Source: Bacteroidota bacterium (GTDB taxonomy: Bacteria > Bacteroidota > Bacteroidia > B-17B0 > Aurantibacillaceae). From it: a stretch of DNA of 64,000 nt. Position 1 is the first letter of the stretch. Each line of letters opens with the position of its first letter. This document shows positions 42,295 through 51,764 of the stretch, piece by piece. The notes below the pieces were generated by a model. The model ran no database searches. It was not told where the DNA came from and worked only from the letters and a program-made list of their open reading frames with translations. A program made the translations under genes and the position numbers. Location: positions 104,987 to 168,986 of the forward strand of contig JAQZBQ010000010.1 in NCBI GenBank assembly GCA_029237825.1, written 5' to 3'.

Positions 42295-43908
42295 ATGAAC
42301 GAAATTGGATTAAAAGCACAAGATGCTTCTGTTGCCCAATTAGGCTTAGCAAACGTTGAAATGGCTTATTGGAATTTACATCCGTCTGAATTGGTTGAAG
42401 AGACTATTGTTCGCGGACAGGGTGTGTTAACCGATGTTGGTGCTTTAGCAATTGATACCGGAGAATTTACAGGTCGTTCCCCTAAAGATAAATTTGTTGT
42501 ATATGATGAAAATACGAAAGACAGTGTTTGGTGGGGTGATGTGAACAACCGGTTTGAATCAGATAAGTTTGATGCTTTACATAACCGCATGCTGGCTTAC
42601 TTAGGAAATAAGGAAATTTGGGTAAGAGATGCGTATGCCTGTGCCGATCCTTCATTCCGAATCAACATTCGCGTTGTGAACGAGACGCCATGGGCTAATT
42701 TGTTCTCGTACAATTTGTTCTTACGTCCTACAACGGATGAAATAAAAACGTTTAAACATGACTGGACAATTTTAAACGCTCCTGGATTTAAAGCGGATCC
42801 AAAAATCGACGGGACGCGTCAGCATAATTTTGCGATCATTAATTTCACAAAGAAAATGATTCTGATTGGCGGAACCGGTTATACAGGAGAAATTAAGAAG
42901 TCGATTTTCGCCGTGTTAAATTATATTTTACCGCATGAGAAAAAAGTGCTTTCCATGCACTGTTCCGCAAATATTGGGAAAGACGGAGATACCGCTATTT
43001 TCTTTGGATTGTCGGGAACCGGAAAAACCACTTTATCGGCCGATCCAAACCGTAAGTTAATTGGCGACGACGAGCATGGCTGGGCAGATAAATCTGTATT
43101 TAATTTTGAAGGCGGTTGCTACGCGAAATGTGTGGATTTAACAGCAGAGAAAGAACCACAAATATTTAACGCCATTAAATTTGGTTCATTATTAGAAAAC
43201 ATAAATTTTTATCCTGATACCACAACGGTTAATTATGCGGATATTAGTCGTACAGAAAATACCCGTGTGAGTTATCCGGCAAATTATATTGATAATGCCG
43301 TAACACCAGCTATTGGCGATATTCCAAAAAATATTTTCTTTTTAACCTGTGATGCCTTTGGAGTTTTGCCTCCGATATCCAAATTAAATACCGGCCAGGC
43401 CATGTATAATTTCATTTCAGGATATACTGCGAAAGTGGCAGGAACCGAAATGGGAATTACAGAACCAACCACCACCTTTTCAGCCTGTTTTGGAAAAGCA
43501 TTTTTACCTTTGCATCCAACCAAATACGCTGAACTGTTAGGTGAAAAACTGAAAAAACACAATGTAAACGTTTGGTTGTTGAATACCGGATGGGTTGGCG
43601 GTTCTTATGGTGTTGGCAGCCGTATCAAATTATCCTATACCCGCGCGTTAATTACAGCAGCGTTAAACGGAGAATTGGATAAAGCGGAAATGGGAACAAC
43701 AAATTTCTTTGGATTAAAATTCCCAAAAGCCTGCAAAGATGTTCCTTCAGAAATTTTAGACCCTCGTAATTCATGGGCGGATAAAGCAGCATATGATGCG
43801 AAAGCTAAAAATCTTGCTGAGCAATTTATCAAAAATTTTGATCAGTATTCCTCCGTTGCTAATTCAGAAATTCTGGCGGCTGCCCCTAAAGTGGAACAGG
43901 AAGCATAA
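42295..43908 (+). CDS. pckA: Phosphoenolpyruvate carboxykinase (ATP)
   Basis: A 537-residue gluconeogenic enzyme converting oxaloacetate and ATP to phosphoenolpyruvate. The kinase P-loop is FFGLSGTGKTTLSADPNR (about residues 239-256) and the metal-binding segment is IGDDEHGW. Substrate motifs GEFTGRSPKDKFVV and the PCK-specific NFEGGCYAK follow. Length matches the ATP-dependent class. The gene is monocistronic, between two terminators. Confidence 0.97.
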   Translation: MNEIGLKAQDASVAQLGLANVEMAYWNLHPSELVEETIVRGQGVLTDVGALAIDTGEFTGRSPKDKFVVYDENTKDSVWWGDVNNRFESDKFDALHNRMLAYLGNKEIWVRDAYACADPSFRINIRVVNETPWANLFSYNLFLRPTTDEIKTFKHDWTILNAPGFKADPKIDGTRQHNFAIINFTKKMILIGGTGYTGEIKKSIFAVLNYILPHEKKVLSMHCSANIGKDGDTAIFFGLSGTGKTTLSADPNRKLIGDDEHGWADKSVFNFEGGCYAKCVDLTAEKEPQIFNAIKFGSLLENINFYPDTTTVNYADISRTENTRVSYPANYIDNAVTPAIGDIPKNIFFLTCDAFGVLPPISKLNTGQAMYNFISGYTAKVAGTEMGITEPTTTFSACFGKAFLPLHPTKYAELLGEKLKKHNVNVWLLNTGWVGGSYGVGSRIKLSYTRALITAALNGELDKAEMGTTNFFGLKFPKACKDVPSEILDPRNSWADKAAYDAKAKNLAEQFIKNFDQYSSVANSEILAAAPKVEQEA

Positions 43909-43934
43909 TTTCAATTTCATTAACTCACTTAAAA

Positions 43935-43960
43935 AGCCTCAGTTTATTGGGGCTTTTTTT
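43935..43960 (+). terminator. Terminator of pckA
   Basis: AGCCTC-N8-GGGGCT (one T-G wobble) is preceded by a run of A and followed by seven T. It ends where the convergent gene's stop codon begins. Confidence 0.85.
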
Positions 43961-44303
43961 ATGAATTTAATTTAAGTTGATTCAACTCGCGCAGAGTCAG
44001 GTTTCTATGATGATAGGTGTCCACCCAGGCCCCTTCCTTTTTCTTGAAAACCACTACACCAAAGCCAAACAATTTCTGAAAATCCTGTTCCAGTACGTAG
44101 GGAGTAGTTTGAGGTGTAATGGTAATTTCGCCATCATTAAAAACTGTACGGCAACTAAGAATTGTTGGTGCGGTTTGATTTGACGCGCTTGCTGGTCCAT
44201 CCATTTGCCCTGGCCGTAAAAAAAATTCAAGCTTCAAATTTTGATAGGATTGCTGAAATTTTTCACGAATAAAAGATATATTTTGATGTTCATTAATAAC
44301 CAT
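43959..44303 (-). CDS. Small protein of unknown function downstream of cbpM
   Basis: A 114-residue soluble protein with no signal peptide. It has an N-terminal helix (HQNISFIREKFQQSYQNLKLEFF) and a beta-rich remainder (DGEITITPQTTPYVLEQDFQKLFGFGVVVFKK). I do not recognise a domain. The start lies 6 bp after cbpM, so it belongs to the cbpA-cbpM operon and may have a stress-related role by association only. Confidence 0.62.
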   Translation of the reverse strand: MVINEHQNISFIREKFQQSYQNLKLEFFLRPGQMDGPASASNQTAPTILSCRTVFNDGEITITPQTTPYVLEQDFQKLFGFGVVVFKKKEGAWVDTYHHRNLTLRELNQLKLNS

Positions 44304-44308
44304 TTGAA

Positions 44309-44605
44309 TTATAAACTGTCGAAAAACCGGAGTTTGTTCTGTGTTTCTTTAAGTTGTGTTTCCAGACTGGCGATACGCTCCAGCAATCTGGTGATCACGT
44401 CGATGCCTTCAATATTGATATCAAGTTCATAATGCAAACGCACCAAGCGTTCCAGGTCCTTCAATTGGTCGTGGTTCAGGTAATTTGAATTTTCAACATT
44501 CACAATCTCAATTAAACCGAGGTTACTCAATTGATCGATGAACGATCGTTCAATATCATGATGCGTACAAAATTCGGTAACAAGAATTAAATTATGCGTT
44601 TCCAT
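44309..44605 (-). CDS. cbpM: Chaperone modulator CbpM-like protein
   Basis: A 98-residue MerR-like helical protein. The segments [28 protein letters not shown] and [28 protein letters not shown] match CbpM/MerR_2 proteins, which bind the J domain of CbpA and hold back its co-chaperone activity. A coiled coil follows ([19 protein letters not shown]). Its start overlaps the end of the cbpA-like gene by 14 bp. Confidence 0.87.
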   Translation of the reverse strand: METHNLILVTEFCTHHDIERSFIDQLSNLGLIEIVNVENSNYLNHDQLKDLERLVRLHYELDINIEGIDVITRLLERIASLETQLKETQNKLRFFDSL

Positions 44606-45497
44606 TTTTCCGGATATTAGATAGTTCCCTGAATAGTTCCTTCTCTTTGTCTGTTAAACCCATCGGAAGCTTCACCTGGTAGGTTATGTAGAGGTCGCCA
44701 TATTCTCCTTCGCGCTTGTAAACCGGAAAACCCTTTCCTTTTAACTTCACTTTGGTGCCGCTCTGCGTTTCAGGTGCCGCTTTTAGTTTTACTTTTCCGT
44801 CCAGTGTATCAATAACTACCTCTCCCCCAAGCATGGCTGTATACAAGTCCAGATCAACATTCATATATAAATTTGCCCCTTCTCGTTTAAAACGCGGGTG
44901 GTCAGAAATTAAGAATGTGAGGTATAGATCTCCGTTCGGACCACCATTTGCACCAGGAGTTCCGTGCCCTGGAATTTTTATTACCTGTGCGTTTTCGACA
45001 CCTGCCGGAATCGTTAACCGAATATTTTTACCATTAACCGTAAGGGTACGTTTATGGGTTTTATACACATCCAGCAAGTCAAGGTGAAGTTCAGCATTTA
45101 AATCCTGACCCCTGAATTTTGTTTGCCGTCCTTTCCCCGAACCTGCGCCATACATGGACTCAAAAAAATCAGAGAAATCTCCAAAGTCGCTATAATCGGT
45201 AGTGTATTGGCCAGAGTTGTAGTTGCCCGAGGAACCACGGTTTTGTTTAGAAGCTTTTTCATACTCTTCACCATGCTTCCAGTCTTTCCCGTACTTGTCG
45301 TATTTTTTCCGTTTTTCCGGATCACTTAAAACTTCATTCGCTTCATTAACCTGTTGAAATTGTTTTTTTGCATTCTCATCATTCGGATTAATATCAGGAT
45401 GGTATTTGCGAGCAAGCTTACGATAGGCTGCTTTTATCTCAGCCTCACTTGCTGAAGAAGGGATTCCGAGTACTTTATAATAATCAATAAATTCCAT
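44592..45497 (-). CDS. cbpA: CbpA-like DnaJ co-chaperone without zinc finger
   Basis: A 301-residue type II Hsp40. The J domain (1-70) has [12 protein letters not shown] and the HPD motif in [11 protein letters not shown] Gly/Ser/Tyr linker follows, then the two C-terminal beta-barrel domains ([40 protein letters not shown]). No CxxCxGxG motifs exist, which separates it from DnaJ. Pairing with cbpM by overlap supports the CbpA name. Confidence 0.9.
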   Translation of the reverse strand: MEFIDYYKVLGIPSSASEAEIKAAYRKLARKYHPDINPNDENAKKQFQQVNEANEVLSDPEKRKKYDKYGKDWKHGEEYEKASKQNRGSSGNYNSGQYTTDYSDFGDFSDFFESMYGAGSGKGRQTKFRGQDLNAELHLDLLDVYKTHKRTLTVNGKNIRLTIPAGVENAQVIKIPGHGTPGANGGPNGDLYLTFLISDHPRFKREGANLYMNVDLDLYTAMLGGEVVIDTLDGKVKLKAAPETQSGTKVKLKGKGFPVYKREGEYGDLYITYQVKLPMGLTDKEKELFRELSNIRKNGNA

Positions 45498-45674
45498 GCA
45501 AAAATTCCACTTTCTATAGGTAAATCTACTTTTAAAATTAAAAATAAAATTACATTTTTCTTATTCTTCAGGCTTATGACGAGCATCAGCCGCAGTAAGA
45601 TTATTGTCAGTTTAAAAATAAAGTACAGAATGTAATTTATTTGTAAATGCATACCTTTAAAACATAAAATTATT

Positions 45675-46355
45675 ATGGAAGAACATTTAGAAAGCTCAGA
45701 ATTTATCTCTGATATGGTAATTGGAATGAGCGACGGATTAACAGTTCCTTTTGCTTTAGCAGCCGGACTTAGTGGCGCAGTAGACACGAATGCCATTGTT
45801 ATAACGGCGGGTTTGGCGGAAATTGTTGCGGGATGTATTGCCATGGGTTTGGGAGGTTACCTTGCCGGTAAAACAGAACAAGAGCATTATGCTCATGAAT
45901 TGAAACGTGAATATGAAGAAGTTGAAAGCATGCCTGAGAAAGAAATTGAAGAAGTAAAAGAAGTATTTGCCGATTACGGCTTAAGTCCGGAGTCGCAACA
46001 TTTAATCGCGATGGAACTTTCCAAAAACAAAGATAAATGGGTTGATTTCATGATGCGTTTTGAACTTGGACTTGAGAAGCCTCATGAAAACAGAGCGAGA
46101 AACAGCGCACTCACGATTGGCATTTCCTATATAGTCGGCGGCCTGCTGCCTTTATCGGCATATTTTTTCACCGATACGCCTTTACAGGGTTTAGTGGTGT
46201 CGGCAATCATTACAACAGTTTGTCTTTTTATTTTTGGATATTTTAAAAGTAAAGTAACCGGCCAACATCCGTTTTACGGGGCTTTAAAAGTAACACTTAT
46301 TGGAATCGTTGCTGCGGGAGCGGCTTTCGGAATCGCAAAATTAATTTCAGCCTAA
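45675..46355 (+). CDS. VIT1/CCC1-family metal transporter
   Basis: A 226-residue inner-membrane protein. Helix 1 region IGMSDGLTVPFALAAGLSG is the family hallmark. An acidic cytoplasmic helix pair between helices 2 and 3 (YEEVESMPEKEIEEVKEVFADYG ... MMRFELGLE) would bind Fe or Mn. Three more hydrophobic segments follow. The family moves iron or manganese out of the cytosol. It diverges from cbpA and precedes a thioesterase gene by 5 bp. Confidence 0.88.
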   Translation: MEEHLESSEFISDMVIGMSDGLTVPFALAAGLSGAVDTNAIVITAGLAEIVAGCIAMGLGGYLAGKTEQEHYAHELKREYEEVESMPEKEIEEVKEVFADYGLSPESQHLIAMELSKNKDKWVDFMMRFELGLEKPHENRARNSALTIGISYIVGGLLPLSAYFFTDTPLQGLVVSAIITTVCLFIFGYFKSKVTGQHPFYGALKVTLIGIVAAGAAFGIAKLISA

Positions 46356-46360
46356 ATTAT

Positions 46361-46789
46361 ATGACCCTGATTGATCAATACGTTCAGCAAAACCTATTTG
46401 GGAAAACACTGGGAATGGATTTTAAAATTATTGAACCTGGTTTGGTACATTATTTTCTTACTATTAAGCCAGAACATTTAGCCACTCCAAAAGCTGCGCA
46501 TGGCGGGGTTATTTCTGCTTTAATGGATGGGCTATTAGGTGTGACAGCGCTTTCCGTTTCGGCCGAAGAAAATCATATTGTGTCTACGGTTGAATTCAAA
46601 ATCAATTTTTTGGCTGCTGCTTTTGTAGGGGATACATTAAGAGGTATTGGTAAGGTTGAACACAAGGGCAAACGTTTGATCGTAACCAGTGCGGATATTA
46701 TTTGTCATGAAAGGAATAATTTAGTGATTGCGAAAGCAATTGGAACATTTAATACCTATCCTGCTGAAAAGGCAGGGTATATAGTTTAA
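46361..46789 (+). CDS. PaaI-type hotdog thioesterase
   Basis: A 142-residue hotdog-fold acyl-CoA thioesterase. The sequence around AAHGGVISALMDGLLGVTALS contains the central helix and the HGG motif, with TVEFKINFLAAAFVGDTLRGIGKV and IVTSADIICHERNNLVIAKAIGTF being the typical later strands. Substrate unknown. It lies 5 bp after the VIT-family gene. Confidence 0.87.
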   Translation: MTLIDQYVQQNLFGKTLGMDFKIIEPGLVHYFLTIKPEHLATPKAAHGGVISALMDGLLGVTALSVSAEENHIVSTVEFKINFLAAAFVGDTLRGIGKVEHKGKRLIVTSADIICHERNNLVIAKAIGTFNTYPAEKAGYIV

Positions 46790-46932
46790 ATTGTTGTTTT
46801 GGTTCTTATCGCCTGGTCAATTATATCTGTTCACTTCACCCGATAGTTACCTGGGCTTTTGCAAGAAGAAGTCAAAAGCATTTCCCCTGCGATCGCAATA
46901 TGGTTATCGCCTTCAGCAACGATGAAAACCAA

Positions 46933-48477
46933 TTATAAAGCTCTTAACAAACTATTGATGCTTGTTTTCTCCGTTAAAATTTTATGCAAATCAGCGATTG
47001 CTACCCTATCCTGTTTCATGGTATCGCGGTGGCGAATAGTAACGGTTTTATCTTCTAAACTCTGATGATCAACTGTAATGCAGAATGGGGTACCAATAGC
47101 ATCCTGTCTTCGGTACCGCTTACCAACGGTATCTTTTTCATCGTAAGCTACCATGAAATCGAATTTTAAGTCTTTCATAATGCTTTCGGCTAATTCAGGC
47201 AAGCCATCTTTTTTAACCAAAGGGAAAACCGCGGCTTTATAAGGAGCTAACGCCGGAGGCAAATTCAACACCGTTCTAGAATCCCCGCCCTCCAATGCTT
47301 CTTCTTTCAAAGAGGATGCTAATACAGATAAAAAGAGCCTGTCTAAACCTACAGATGTCTCCACAACGTAGGGCACATAACTTTCGTTTGTTTCGGAATC
47401 GAAATACTGCAATTTCTTTCCCGAAAATTCCTGGTGTTGTTTTAAATCGAAATCAGTACGTGAGTGAATGCCTTCGAGTTCTTTAAAACCAAAGGGGAAC
47501 TGATGCTCGATGTCGCAGGCAGCGTTAGCATAGTGCGCTAGTTTTAAATGGTCGTGGTAGCGGTATTTCTCTGCTCCAAGTCCTAACGATAAATGCCAGT
47601 TCAAACGAGCTTTTTTCCAGTATTCGTACCAGTCCATTTCAGTACCTGGTTTCACAAAAAACTGCATTTCCATTTGTTCAAATTCACGCATTCTGAAAAT
47701 AAACTGACGGGCAACAATCTCATTTCGGAATGCTTTACCAGTTTGAGCAATTCCGAAAGGTAATTTCATTCGCCCGGTTTTTTGCACATTCAGGTAATTC
47801 ACAAAAATTCCCTGCGCTGTTTCAGGCCTCAAATAAATGATGTTACTTTCATCCGTCACGGCGCCGGTAGAGGTATTGAACATCAAATTAAACTGGCGTA
47901 CATCTGTCCAGTTTTTTGTTCCGCTTATAGGGCAAACAATTTCAAGGTCTAATATAATTTGTTTAACCTCGTCCAAATTATTGGCGTTTAGCGCCATTTT
48001 GAAACGTATGTTTATGGAATCAATTTTGTCCTGGTACTCTTTTACTCTGGCGTTTGTAGAGCGAAACATGTCAGCATCAAAATTTTCGAAGCGTTTGGCT
48101 GCTTTTTCGACTTCCTTATTAATTTTATCTTCGATTTTAGCTACATGTTCTTCTATCAGAACATCAGCGCGATAACGCTTCTTACTGTCCTTATTGTCAA
48201 TTAATGGATCGTTAAATGCATCTACATGGCCACTGGCTTTCCATGTTGTAGGATGCATAAATATCGCTGCGTCAATACCTACAATATTTTCGTGGATCTG
48301 GACCATGGCTTTCCACCAGTAATCGCGGATGTTTTTTTTCAATTCGGCTCCCATCTGTCCGTAATCATATACCGCACTTAACCCGTCGTAGATCTCACTA
48401 CTTTGAAAAATAAAACCATATTCCTTGCAATGTGAAATAATGTTTTTAAAAAAGTCTTCGGGTTTTATAGTACTCAT
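46933..48477 (-). CDS. glyS: Glycine--tRNA ligase (dimeric type)
   Basis: A 514-residue class II synthetase of the alpha-2 type. Motif 2 is FRNEIVARQFIFRMREFEQME, motif 3 lies in VVETSVGLDRLFLSVL, and the anticodon-binding domain occupies the last ~120 residues (YKAAVFPLVKKDGL). The glycine-site YLRPETAQGIFVNYLN is visible. A -7 box is present upstream. The gene follows panC on the same strand with a 55-bp gap. Confidence 0.96.
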   Translation of the reverse strand: MSTIKPEDFFKNIISHCKEYGFIFQSSEIYDGLSAVYDYGQMGAELKKNIRDYWWKAMVQIHENIVGIDAAIFMHPTTWKASGHVDAFNDPLIDNKDSKKRYRADVLIEEHVAKIEDKINKEVEKAAKRFENFDADMFRSTNARVKEYQDKIDSINIRFKMALNANNLDEVKQIILDLEIVCPISGTKNWTDVRQFNLMFNTSTGAVTDESNIIYLRPETAQGIFVNYLNVQKTGRMKLPFGIAQTGKAFRNEIVARQFIFRMREFEQMEMQFFVKPGTEMDWYEYWKKARLNWHLSLGLGAEKYRYHDHLKLAHYANAACDIEHQFPFGFKELEGIHSRTDFDLKQHQEFSGKKLQYFDSETNESYVPYVVETSVGLDRLFLSVLASSLKEEALEGGDSRTVLNLPPALAPYKAAVFPLVKKDGLPELAESIMKDLKFDFMVAYDEKDTVGKRYRRQDAIGTPFCITVDHQSLEDKTVTIRHRDTMKQDRVAIADLHKILTEKTSINSLLRAL

Positions 48478-48515
48478 AGTGTCAGGTTTTAGATCTTGTT
48501 TTTAAAATCAAGGTT

Positions 48516-48523
48516 CAAAAATA
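48516..48523 (-). promoter_or_regulatory. -7 box of glyS
   Basis: TATTTTTG on the reverse strand lies 38 nt before the glyS ATG. A TTG at 22 nt further upstream may serve as the -33 element. Confidence 0.45.
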
Positions 48524-48532
48524 ATATTATTA

Positions 48533-49375
48533 TTAATTAATCATCCAATTATCAATTAAACGGATCTTACCAACAAAAACAGCAATTAAAGAAACGGCGT
48601 TTTTCCCGGGGCTTAAGTGTTTAAGTGGCATCAGCGTTTCCGCCTCACACACCTCATAATAATCGAGTTTCATTTCCGGAACCTGATCTACCTTTTGCAG
48701 GACAAAGCGTTTCGCAGCATCTACACCTTCATTTTTGATGATAAGGACTGCTTCCTGCATCCATTTGGGAATTTGTGCTGCAATTTTTCTTTCTTCACCG
48801 GTTAAACGCATGTTCCTCGAACTCATGGCTAGCCCATCGGCTTCCCTCAAAATGGGGCAAGCAACAATTTCTGTATTTAGATTCAATTGCTTCACCAAAC
48901 TCTTCACAATCATTACTTGCTGGTAATCTTTACTTCCAAAAAACGCGAGATCGGGCTGTATATTTTTTAATAAAATACTTACCACCTGCGCCACACCGTT
49001 GAAATGACCTGGTCGGTGTGCAGCTTCAAGAATAGTATCGAGGTATCCGAAATCAAATTCCCGTACATCTTTTTCAGGATAAACATCGTTTACATCTGGC
49101 ATATACAAGAGGTCACAGGAGGCACTCTTAAGTAATTCGATATCTTTTTCGGGTGTTCTTGGATAATGGGTTAAATCCGAGGCATTATTAAACTGGGTTG
49201 GATTGACAAAAATGCTGCAAATGGTAAAATCAGTTTGTTTTCTGGATATTTCAATGAGAGAGATGTGACCCGGGTGAAGGGCACCCATGGTAGGAACAAA
49301 CCCAATCTTTTTTCCTTTTAGCTTTTCCTCTGCTACAAGGGTTATAATCTCTTTAATTTTACGGACAACAAGCAT
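48533..49375 (-). CDS. panC: Pantothenate synthetase
   Basis: A 280-residue ligase joining pantoate and beta-alanine with ATP in coenzyme A synthesis. The nucleotide-binding motif is VPTMGALHPGHISLIE (HxGH), followed by SIFVNPTQFNNASDLTHYPRT, FFGSKDYQQVMIVK (KDxQQ) and ADGLAMSSRNMRL (KMSKS-like). Divergent from the GT5-like operon, an arrangement common in Bacteroidota. Confidence 0.96.
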   Translation of the reverse strand: MLVVRKIKEIITLVAEEKLKGKKIGFVPTMGALHPGHISLIEISRKQTDFTICSIFVNPTQFNNASDLTHYPRTPEKDIELLKSASCDLLYMPDVNDVYPEKDVREFDFGYLDTILEAAHRPGHFNGVAQVVSILLKNIQPDLAFFGSKDYQQVMIVKSLVKQLNLNTEIVACPILREADGLAMSSRNMRLTGEERKIAAQIPKWMQEAVLIIKNEGVDAAKRFVLQKVDQVPEMKLDYYEVCEAETLMPLKHLSPGKNAVSLIAVFVGKIRLIDNWMIN

Positions 49376-49406
49376 TATTTAAGCTTTTTATGGAAATTAA
49401 CGGGCT

Positions 49407-49414
49407 CAAAGCTA
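49407..49414 (-). promoter_or_regulatory. -7 box of panC
   Basis: TAGCTTTG on the reverse strand is a full match to TAnnTTTG, about 31 nt before the panC ATG. It lies close to the divergent promoter at 49423-49454. Confidence 0.5.
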
Positions 49415-49422
49415 AATATTAC

Positions 49423-49454
49423 TTTGATATATGGATTTTTTTTTATTACTTTTG
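49423..49454 (+). promoter_or_regulatory. Canonical promoter of the GT5-like/DUF4270/GT4 operon
   Basis: TTTG (49423-49426), a spacer of 20 nt and TACTTTTG (49447-49454) match the Bacteroidota promoter. The leader to ATG 49492 is about 33 nt. Confidence 0.75.
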
Positions 49455-49491
49455 TATGTCGTTAAACCCACCACCTAAATCAATCTAATAT

Positions 49492-50322
49492 ATGAGAAAA
49501 GCAAGAGTTCTTTTTGTGTCACAAGAGATTACCCCTTATTTAGATGAAACCCATATCGGGAAAATTGCCAGAAGATTACCACAGGCTATTCAGGAAAGAG
49601 GGAAAGAAATAAGAACTTTTATGCCAAAATACGGGAATATTAACGAAAGACGGCATCAGTTACATGAAGTAATCCGTTTATCAGGAATGAATATTGTGAT
49701 CAATAATGCTGACCATCCTTTGATTATTAAGGTTGCCTCTATTCCCACTGCTAGAATGCAGGTATATTTTATTGACAATGATGATTATTTTCAACGTAAA
49801 GCTGTTTTAACGGACAAAGCCACCGGAAAATATTTTGACGATAATGATGAGCGCACCGTTTTCTTTAACCGTGGTGTTATTGAAACAGTGAAAAAGTTGG
49901 GTTGGGCACCGGATGTTATACACTGTCACGGTTGGTTTACCGGTTTAATCCCTTTATACATTAAAAAAGCGTTTTCAGAAGATCCCCTGTTTTCTGAAAC
50001 AAAAATAGTTTTCACACTTTATGATGAGGAATTTACCAAGTCGCTTAATAAAAAGATCGTAGATAAGGCAATTATTGATGGTGTAACCAAAAAAGAACTT
50101 AAGCATCTGGAAGACGCTTCCTACGTGAATCTTATGAAACTTTCTATGGATTTTGCTGACGGAATTACTTTTGGCAGCGAAACCATTAACGAAGAATTGG
50201 TTAAATACGCGAAAAAAACCGGAAAACCACTTTTAGAATTTAAAGGCGAAGCTGAATACGCTGATGCTTATAATGAATTTTATGACTTAGTTCTTGAAGA
50301 CACTTCTATTTTAGCTGATTAA
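49492..50322 (+). CDS. GT5-like N-terminal-domain protein (glycogen/starch synthase-like)
   Basis: A 276-residue protein that matches only the N-terminal Rossmann domain of GT5 glycogen synthases: ARVLFVSQEITPYLDETHIGKIARRLPQA, FMPKYGNINERRHQ, FFNRGVIETVKKLGWAPDVIHCHGWFTGLIP. The ADP-glucose-binding KxGGL segment of true synthases is replaced by HIGKIARRLP, and the C-terminal catalytic domain is absent. It is therefore unlikely to make glycogen. Proteins of this length sit beside panC and DUF4270 in many Bacteroidota, so a different, conserved role is likely. Confidence 0.82.
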   Translation: MRKARVLFVSQEITPYLDETHIGKIARRLPQAIQERGKEIRTFMPKYGNINERRHQLHEVIRLSGMNIVINNADHPLIIKVASIPTARMQVYFIDNDDYFQRKAVLTDKATGKYFDDNDERTVFFNRGVIETVKKLGWAPDVIHCHGWFTGLIPLYIKKAFSEDPLFSETKIVFTLYDEEFTKSLNKKIVDKAIIDGVTKKELKHLEDASYVNLMKLSMDFADGITFGSETINEELVKYAKKTGKPLLEFKGEAEYADAYNEFYDLVLEDTSILAD

Positions 50323-50345
50323 GAAATTAAATACATTTAACTATT

Positions 50346-50379
50346 AAAAACGCATAATTTTCAGTAATTATGCGTTTTT
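50346..50379 (+). terminator. Strong hairpin-T terminator directly before DUF4270
   Basis: A 14-bp perfect stem (AAAAACGCATAATT / AATTATGCGTTTTT, loop of 6) ending in T5. The DUF4270 start codon follows after only 9 nt, leaving no room for a promoter. Confidence 0.88.
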
Positions 50380-50388
50380 ATTTACCCT

Positions 50389-51759
50389 ATGAGCAAATTT
50401 AACGTTGTATTAGTTTTACTGGTTTTCACGCTTTTATTTTCATGTAAGAAAAAGGAAGATGAAAGTGTTCTTGGCCTCGATGTACAACCTGAAAATGACA
50501 TGATTGGGTTAACAATTACGGATACCACATCGATTTTAATGTACACTCAAAAAGTTGAGAATACCATTAGGTCATACAACGATCAATATAAATTTCTCGG
50601 TTCAAACCAGGATCCAATTTTTGGAAGAACGGACGCGAGTATTTATACTAATATCTCTATATCCAATAATTTAACCAATGTCAGTTTTGGCGCGAACCCT
50701 GTATTGGACTCGGCTGAACTGGTTATTTATTTTCCGGGGCAAGCAATCGGCGATACATCAACACCTCTAAAGTATGATGTTCATTTATTATCAGAGAAAA
50801 TGGTTGCCGGCACTACCTACTCTGTTTCGAGCCACCTGCAAAAATCCTCATCAACAGTATGTTCAGTCACAGGAAAATTGAAATTAAGAGGCACAAAAAC
50901 CTGTTTGGTTTTGCCACTGGAATATAATATGGCTCAATACATATTACAGACAACATCTAACTTAATAAACAATGCTGCTTTTCAAAATGCCTACAAAGGA
51001 TTTTATATTACCACAGCGAATTCGGTTTTAGGTACGCCAGGCTCCGGAGCAATCAGGCGTTTCGATCTGGATTCGGAGGTTTCTGGCTTGAATCTCTATT
51101 ATCATGATGGTAACTCAGTAAATACAAAAGGGCAAACATTTCTTTTCAGTTTCCGAGGGAATGATGCGGTGAGATTTAATCACATTGATCATAATTATGT
51201 CGCTGGTGCATCGCAGAATTTATACGATCAGATATCCGGGACTGAAAATGCGGCTTTGATCAAAGGTGAATCGAACGTTTATCTGAATTGTTTTGGCGGA
51301 ACCCGGACAAAAATTTACCTTCCTTATATCCAAAACCTTGTTGATTCCCATAAAGTGTCTATTAACCGAGCTGAATTGATCGTTAAAGTAGATGATATCA
51401 CTAGTCCGTATACCTATAAATATGGTTATCCGGCTAACCTTGCCCTAATCGTTTGTAATGCGGACGGTGTTGAAGAATTGGTATATGATCAACTTGAAAC
51501 GTCTGATTTTGTTAAATACGGAGGAAATTATGATGGTACAAAGAAACAGTATGTTTTTAATATCGACCGTCAGATTCAAAAAATCTTAAATGGGGAAGTG
51601 GGAAACTATGGTTTTTATTTAGTAAACGCGTCTCCAAACCGTTCGATTGTGATCAGACGGGATGATCGAATGAACCGTGTTGTGCTAGGTGGGACGTCAA
51701 ACGCAAACTTCAAACCGGTTTTCAAACTTACTTATATTAAATATCCATACGATAAATAG
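50389..51759 (+). CDS. DUF4270 lipoprotein
   Basis: A 456-residue surface lipoprotein. The lipobox is LLFSC followed by basic KKKED. The DUF4270 domain is recognised from LGLDVQPENDMIGL and the beta-rich body with NPVLDSAELVIYFPG and IKGESNVYLNCFGGTRTKIYLPYI. The C-terminal VVLGGTSNANFKPVFKLTYIKY ends the domain. Function unknown. Expression depends on read-through of the terminator before it. It precedes a GT4 gene by 5 bp. Confidence 0.88.
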   Translation: MSKFNVVLVLLVFTLLFSCKKKEDESVLGLDVQPENDMIGLTITDTTSILMYTQKVENTIRSYNDQYKFLGSNQDPIFGRTDASIYTNISISNNLTNVSFGANPVLDSAELVIYFPGQAIGDTSTPLKYDVHLLSEKMVAGTTYSVSSHLQKSSSTVCSVTGKLKLRGTKTCLVLPLEYNMAQYILQTTSNLINNAAFQNAYKGFYITTANSVLGTPGSGAIRRFDLDSEVSGLNLYYHDGNSVNTKGQTFLFSFRGNDAVRFNHIDHNYVAGASQNLYDQISGTENAALIKGESNVYLNCFGGTRTKIYLPYIQNLVDSHKVSINRAELIVKVDDITSPYTYKYGYPANLALIVCNADGVEELVYDQLETSDFVKYGGNYDGTKKQYVFNIDRQIQKILNGEVGNYGFYLVNASPNRSIVIRRDDRMNRVVLGGTSNANFKPVFKLTYIKYPYDK

Positions 51760-51764
51760 AATTT

